Shown here one piece after another: positions 60,023 through 64,000 of a stretch of DNA of 64,000 nucleotides (positions are counted from its first letter, which is position 1; each line of letters begins with the position of its first letter). The stretch lies in the NCBI GenBank assembly GCA_963709425.1, contig CAVPWG010000004.1:124001-188000 (forward strand), read 5' to 3'. The translations under genes and the position numbers were made by a program. This DNA is from JAICJC01 sp963709425 (GTDB lineage: Bacteria > Actinomycetota > Thermoleophilia > Gaiellales > JAICJC01). The notes under the pieces were generated by a model. It was not told the origin of the DNA. It saw nothing but the letters and a program-made list of their open reading frames with translations, and ran no database searches.

Positions 60023-60988
60023 ATGGCCGAACCTCTGACACTCGCCGACGTCCAGGCTGCGGCGGAGGCGATCGCCGGGCGGGTGCACCGCACGCCGGTG
60101 CTCACATCGGCCACGCTCGCGGCGCGCTGCGGGGCGCCGGTCTGGCTCAAGGCTGAGCTCTTCCAGCGGATCGGCGCGTTCAAGCCGCGCGGCGCGTTCA
60201 ACCGGCTGCGGGCCCTGACGCCCGAGGAGCGACGGCTCGGGACGATCACGATCTCGGCCGGGAACCACGCCCAGGCGCTGGCGCTCGCGGCCCGTGACGA
60301 GGGCGTCGACGCGCTCGTGCTCATGCCCGCCGACGCGAGCCCGCTGAAGGTCGCCGCGACGCGCGGCTACGGCGCGACCGTCGACCTCGAGTCGGCCGAC
60401 AGCATGGAGGCGTTGGAGCGGATGCGCGTTATCGCGGCCGAGACGGGCCGGGTGATCGTCCATCCCTACGACGACCCGCTGATTGCGGCCGGCCAGGGCA
60501 CCGTCGGCCTCGAGATGATCGAGGACATCCCCGACGTCGACACGGTCATCGTGCCGATTGGCGGCGGAGGGCTGATCGCCGGGATCGCCACCGCTGTGAG
60601 GGGCCTGCGGCCCGACGCGCATGTCGTCGGGGTCGAGCCCGAGCTGTCGGCTGCGATGCGCACAGCCCTCGACGCGGGCCACCCCGTCCCGGCGGTGCCG
60701 GGCCCGACGATCGCAGACGCCCTGCGCTCCCCGGTCGCGGGCGCGATCGGGCTCGAGGTCTGCTCGCGCCTCGTCGACGACGTCGTCCTGGTCTCGGACG
60801 ACGAGATCCGGGACGGCATGCGATTCCTCTACGAACGGGCCAAGCTGGCATGCGAGCCCGGTGCGGTCGTCGGCGTGGCTGCGCTTCTCGCCGGCCGTCT
60901 CGACGTCGAGGGGGCGAAGGGCGTGGCGGTCGTCATCTCGGGCGGGAACGTCTCGCCCCAGCTGGCCGCCGAGATCCTCGCGGGCTGA
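60023..60988 (+). CDS. Threonine dehydratase/serine racemase-family PLP enzyme
   Basis: 321 aa fold-type II PLP protein. The Schiff-base Lys54 is in GAFKPRGAFN, the phosphate loop is SAGNHAQ and the PIGGGGLIAGIAT motif follows. The C-terminal regulatory domain of biosynthetic IlvA is absent, as in catabolic enzymes. Reaction: dehydration of Thr/Ser to the oxoacid plus ammonia, or racemisation. ATG 60023 follows an in-frame GTG and is preferred by homology at the N-terminus. Confidence 0.9.
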   Translation: MAEPLTLADVQAAAEAIAGRVHRTPVLTSATLAARCGAPVWLKAELFQRIGAFKPRGAFNRLRALTPEERRLGTITISAGNHAQALALAARDEGVDALVLMPADASPLKVAATRGYGATVDLESADSMEALERMRVIAAETGRVIVHPYDDPLIAAGQGTVGLEMIEDIPDVDTVIVPIGGGGLIAGIATAVRGLRPDAHVVGVEPELSAAMRTALDAGHPVPAVPGPTIADALRSPVAGAIGLEVCSRLVDDVVLVSDDEIRDGMRFLYERAKLACEPGAVVGVAALLAGRLDVEGAKGVAVVISGGNVSPQLAAEILAG

Positions 60989-61038
60989 CCGGCTTGTGTG
61001 GCGTTCATCCCGCAGCAGGAGGTACGCCGGCACGTTGC

Positions 61039-62112
61039 TCAGGCTCTCGCGCTCGGCCCATAGGCCAGGCGCAGCAGGTCGCCCTCGGCGAATCGCGAGA
61101 GCCTCAGCGGCCCGAGGTCGGTCGGCGGCTCACGGCCGCTCAGCTCGGCGGCGACGCACTCCGCGATCGCGGGAGCGAGCTTCAGGCCGTGGCCCGACAT
61201 GCCGGCGATCGCGTAGACGCCGTCGCGCACGAAGCCGACGACCGGGTTCCAGTCCGGCGTGGCGTCGTATGCGCCGGTCCAGCCGTCGACCCAGACCGCA
61301 TCCGCCCCGCGGTGGTAGCGCTCGGCCAGCGCCCCGGCGACCGATGCGCGGTAGCCGTCCTCCGGAACCTCGGGCGCCTCGTCGCGGTCGGCGTAGCCCT
61401 CGGGCTCGCGATAGGCGACCGCCCACGCCATGTCCCCCACCCCCGGGCGAACGACGACGTTCGTGACCGTGTCCGAGACCACGACCGAGACCCGGAGCGG
61501 CCGCACACGGGCGACGTCGATGCGCTTGAGCGAGATCGGGATGTCGGGGAGCAGCCGCGACGTCCATCCGCCCGCGGCGACGACCACGGTGCCGGCGTCG
61601 AGCGCGTCGAGGTCGGTCACCTCCGCGCCCAGCCGGGGCTCCGCGCCCAGCGCCACGGCCTCGGCGAACCACGCGAGCGTCATGCGTCCCGGATCGACGA
61701 GTCCGCCGTCAGGCTCGTAGGCGGCGGCGGCGATGCCGCCGGCGCGAAGCGCCGGCTCGACCTCGGCGACCGCCTCCGGCTCGAGCAGGCGCGAGTCGAC
61801 ACCAAGGGAGCGTCCCAGCTCGACGTTCGCGGCGCACGCCGCCAGGTCACGCTCGGCGACGGGCAGCATGTAGCCGGTGCGGACGTAGCCCGACCGCGGG
61901 TCGCCTGCAAGAAGCTCGATGCCGCGCTTGGCAAGCCGCACCGTGACCTCGTTCGAGTAGTGGGCGCGCACCATGCCGAACGAGCGGCCGGTGTCGCCGG
62001 AGGCCGGCGTGGACTTGTCGTGAAGTTCCACCCGCATCCCCGCCCGCGCCAGCTCGACCGCCAGCGACGAGCCGAAGAGCCCCGCCCCGACGATGGCGAC
62101 GTCGGCCCTCAT
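61039..62112 (-). CDS. FAD-dependent oxidoreductase (DAO family)
   Basis: 357 aa. ADVAIVGAGLFGSSLAVELARAG is the Rossmann FAD-binding motif, SFGMVRAHYSN the glycine oxidase/sarcosine oxidase-like segment, VVVAAGGWTSRLLP and the C-terminal YAIAGMSGHGLKLAPAIAE the second dinucleotide motif. Such enzymes oxidise amino acids or N-methyl amino acids. ATG 62112 overlaps the SDR stop (ATGA). Confidence 0.88.
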   Translation of the reverse strand: MRADVAIVGAGLFGSSLAVELARAGMRVELHDKSTPASGDTGRSFGMVRAHYSNEVTVRLAKRGIELLAGDPRSGYVRTGYMLPVAERDLAACAANVELGRSLGVDSRLLEPEAVAEVEPALRAGGIAAAAYEPDGGLVDPGRMTLAWFAEAVALGAEPRLGAEVTDLDALDAGTVVVAAGGWTSRLLPDIPISLKRIDVARVRPLRVSVVVSDTVTNVVVRPGVGDMAWAVAYREPEGYADRDEAPEVPEDGYRASVAGALAERYHRGADAVWVDGWTGAYDATPDWNPVVGFVRDGVYAIAGMSGHGLKLAPAIAECVAAELSGREPPTDLGPLRLSRFAEGDLLRLAYGPSARA

Positions 62113-62888
62113 GCCGGCGTCGTGTAGGCGGCCGTGATGCCGCCGTCGACGACCAGGGCCTGCCCGGTGGTCCACGCCGAGTCGTCGCTCGCCAGGTAGA
62201 GGACGGCGCCGGCGATGTCGTCGAAGGCGCCGAGCCGTCCCATCGGGATGTGCACCATCCGCCGCTCGAGCCCGCCCTCGTCGGCGGCGAGCGCGTTACG
62301 GAAGAGCGGCGTGTCGACCGGGCCCGGGCAGAGGGCGTTGCAGCGGATGCCGCTCCGGGCGTAGGTGATCGCGACCTCACGGGTCATGGCGAGCACCCCG
62401 CCCTTCGCCGCCGCATACGCGGTCTGGGGCGTCGCCGACCCGACCAGCGCCACCATCGAGCTCATGTTGACGATCGAGCCGCCGCCGGTCTCGAGCATGT
62501 GCGGGAGCTGGTACTTCATGCAAAGGAAGACTCCGGTCAGATCAACGGCCAGGATCCGGTGCCAGACGTCGAGCTCCGTGGCCGGCGGGTCGGTGTCGTC
62601 GGCGAGCAGGATCCCGGCGTTGTTGTGGCAGACGTCGATCGACCCGAACCGCCGGCGCACGGCGGCGTACAGGGCCTCGACGGCGGCGGGATCCGTCACG
62701 TCCACGGGGAATGCCGCCGCCCCGGGGATCCCGGCCGCCGCCTCTTCCGCACCGGCGGCGTCGATGTCGGCGAGGGCCACCCGGCCGCCCTCCTCGGCGA
62801 GCCGCCCCGCGACGGCGCGCCCGATGCCCGCGGCGGCGCCCGTGACGACGCACACCTTGTCCTGGATTCGGCCCGGCATCGCGGCCAT
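62109..62888 (-). CDS. Short-chain dehydrogenase/reductase
   Basis: 259 aa. Cofactor motif VTGAAAGIGRAVAG, NNAG in CHNNAGILLAD, catalytic Ser in NMSSMVAL, and YAAAKGGVLAM with Tyr/Lys. Classical SDR; substrate unknown. ATG 62888 chosen, ATG 62879 is equally possible. Coupled to the FAD oxidoreductase downstream. Confidence 0.9.
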   Translation of the reverse strand: MAAMPGRIQDKVCVVTGAAAGIGRAVAGRLAEEGGRVALADIDAAGAEEAAAGIPGAAAFPVDVTDPAAVEALYAAVRRRFGSIDVCHNNAGILLADDTDPPATELDVWHRILAVDLTGVFLCMKYQLPHMLETGGGSIVNMSSMVALVGSATPQTAYAAAKGGVLAMTREVAITYARSGIRCNALCPGPVDTPLFRNALAADEGGLERRMVHIPMGRLGAFDDIAGAVLYLASDDSAWTTGQALVVDGGITAAYTTPA

Positions 62889-62897
62889 TAAACGCGA

Positions 62898-62928
62898 GAG
62901 GGGCGCCCGCGTGCTGCGGACGCCCCTC
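62898..62928 (-). terminator. Terminator hairpin after the second permease
   Basis: Arms GAGGGGCGCCCGC and GCGGACGCCCCTC with one mismatch and a 5-nt loop (GTGCT), 11 nt downstream of the permease stop on the minus strand. Confidence 0.65.
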
Positions 62929-62939
62929 CGGCGGTGGCG

Positions 62940-64000
62940 CTAGAGACCCTCGTGCACCATTCGGCCGATGGTCTCGTACTTGGCCCGGTCGTTCGATTTC
63001 AGATACAGCGCGTATCCGATACCTCCGACGAACACGGCCACGTCGATGATGACGAGGTACCACGCGTACGTGTACCCCGCTCCGAGGAAGTCGATCTTGT
63101 CGATCGCGACGGACAGCACGGCCAGCTGGCCGATCACCGAGATCAACGGTGCCAGGGTGTGCGTCCAGATGTGGTGCTCACCCGGATGGTGCGTCCGGAA
63201 GTAGTTCCAGATCGCCACCGAGACGAGCGCCTGGATGAACAGGATCAGGACGACGCCCATGAACGCCATGAGGCCGTACAGTTGGATGTACCCGACGGAG
63301 TTGGCCGAGTCGAGCCCGGGCGCCGTCGTGGCGAAGAACGCGAACGCGAGCACGATCAGCGCGGCGATCACCGACTGGGTGATCGAGGCGATGTGCGGGC
63401 TCTTGTGCTTCTCGTGCGTGCGGCCGAGCGCCGTGGGCAGCACCCTTTCACGGCCGAGCGAGTAGAGATAGCGCGCGGTCGTGTTGTGGAACGCCATGCC
63501 ACAAGCAAAAGAGCCGGTGATGATCAGCCAGCTCAGGACGCTCTGCAGGAACGTGTTCCCGAACTGCTTGGCCGGGTCGAGGAAGAACCCAGAGGCGTTG
63601 TTCACGGCCTGGGTGGCAGCCGCCTCCGTTGTGGCGTACCCCGAGAGCGCGGCCCACGAGGTGATGACGTAGAAGATCCCGAGGCCGATGACCGAGATGT
63701 ACATGGCCATGGGGACGATCTTCTTCGGGTTCTTGGACTCCTCGCCGTAGTTCGGCGCCATCTCGAAGCCCACCCACGACCAGAAGGCAAAGAAGACTCC
63801 CACGGCCCAGGCTCCTGCGGCGATCGCGTTGTCGCCGCTGCCGAATCCCGGCATGTTCTTGAAGGCGTTGACCGGATTGAGCGCGGCAGCCTGGACGTTT
63901 TCGCCGCCATGCCCGAAGACCACGAGATCGAAGATCAGCAGGAACAGGACTTCGCTGATCAACGCGATTCCGAGAAGGCGGGCCGAGATGTGGATGTCGA
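62940..64000 (-). CDS. APC-family amino acid permease, 5' end outside window
   Basis: About 353 residues of the C-terminal part are visible; the frame stays open to the window edge. Eight or so membrane helices are seen. GVFFAFWSWVGFEMAPNYGEESKNPKK is the APC signature following the substrate site, and GMAFHNTTARYLYSLGRERVLP the later conserved loop. It belongs to the same superfamily as the permease at 53945 but is clearly a different branch. Followed by a terminator hairpin. Confidence 0.9.
   Translation of the reverse strand, partial: DIHISARLLGIALISEVLFLLIFDLVVFGHGGENVQAAALNPVNAFKNMPGFGSGDNAIAAGAWAVGVFFAFWSWVGFEMAPNYGEESKNPKKIVPMAMYISVIGLGIFYVITSWAALSGYATTEAAATQAVNNASGFFLDPAKQFGNTFLQSVLSWLIITGSFACGMAFHNTTARYLYSLGRERVLPTALGRTHEKHKSPHIASITQSVIAALIVLAFAFFATTAPGLDSANSVGYIQLYGLMAFMGVVLILFIQALVSVAIWNYFRTHHPGEHHIWTHTLAPLISVIGQLAVLSVAIDKIDFLGAGYTYAWYLVIIDVAVFVGGIGYALYLKSNDRAKYETIGRMVHEGL

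Noticed and set aside
1..64000. tRNA, rRNA, insertion sequences, integrase or phage genes
   Set aside because: I looked on both strands and found none; the window appears to be ordinary chromosomal backbone.

Overview
This 64 kb window is dense, very GC-rich bacterial chromosome with short intergenic gaps, many ATGA/GTGA/TGATG stop-start overlaps, frequent GTG starts and no tRNA, rRNA, insertion sequence or CRISPR array that I could find. The gene set (GuaB3-type IMP dehydrogenase paralogue, LytR C-terminal domain protein, DnaQ-UvrC-like fusion, roadblock protein, bifunctional Nnr, an AcpS-Nnr-Alr operon) and many apparently leaderless genes (TANNNT box 6-8 nt before the start codon) point to an actinobacterium. 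The mixture suggests a deep-branching lineage such as Thermoleophilia/Gaiellales; that placement is an inference, as no rRNA is present.

Layout. 1-5.6 kb: 3'-truncated ileS with unusual active-site motifs, a 47-aa small gene, a Nudix/serine-hydrolase pair, a LytR_C protein and an AI-2E-family membrane protein. 5.6-13.7 kb: a co-directional minus-strand block of cytochrome c, TPP enzyme, class III aminotransferase, MauE-thioredoxin fusion, a 10-cysteine secreted protein resembling methylamine dehydrogenase light chain, a tiny hydrophobic protein, a membrane/beta-propeller protein and an aromatic-amino-acid-type decarboxylase. I regard this as the best candidate for an undescribed system. A 23-bp-period palindromic repeat array sits inside the block. 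13.8-19.5 kb: thpR, methyltransferase, CCA-adding enzyme, alr, nnr, acpS. 19.5-29.8 kb: MBL-fold protein, propeller protein, VOC protein, a tandem P-loop kinase, then a metal/thiol-type module (DUF2182, DUF1326, ArsR repressor with a palindromic operator, permease with YHS/TRASH tail), HD-GYP protein, secreted protein and FMN reductase.

29.8-33.8 kb: glmS-glmM-rpsI-rplM, linking ribosomal proteins to UDP-GlcNAc precursor synthesis. 33.9-38.5 kb: XdhC-like protein, then two adjacent secreted-protein genes, the second an S53 (sedolisin) peptidase. They carry 14 frame breaks, nearly all +1, although the coding sense between breaks is intact. 38.6-48.2 kb: guaA-guaB3, PfkB kinase, IMPase-pyrF-DnaQ/UvrC operon, HU, and a roadblock-small protein-pyrE operon. 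48.2-53.9 kb: YihY membrane protein, rdgB-rph-murI operon, S9 peptidase and class I amidotransferase.

53.9-64 kb: amino-acid permease, HAD phosphatase, secreted WD-like protein, a DDAH/arginine-deiminase-type hydrolase overlapping an M20 peptidase, a threonine-dehydratase-type enzyme, FAD oxidoreductase, SDR and a second, 5'-truncated amino-acid permease. This end looks devoted to amino-acid uptake and catabolism. A 31-nt near-perfect palindrome (TGCAA...GGGGTCTGACCCC...TTGCA) occurs four times at gene ends, and a 36-bp tandem repeat lies at 59.84-59.97 kb.
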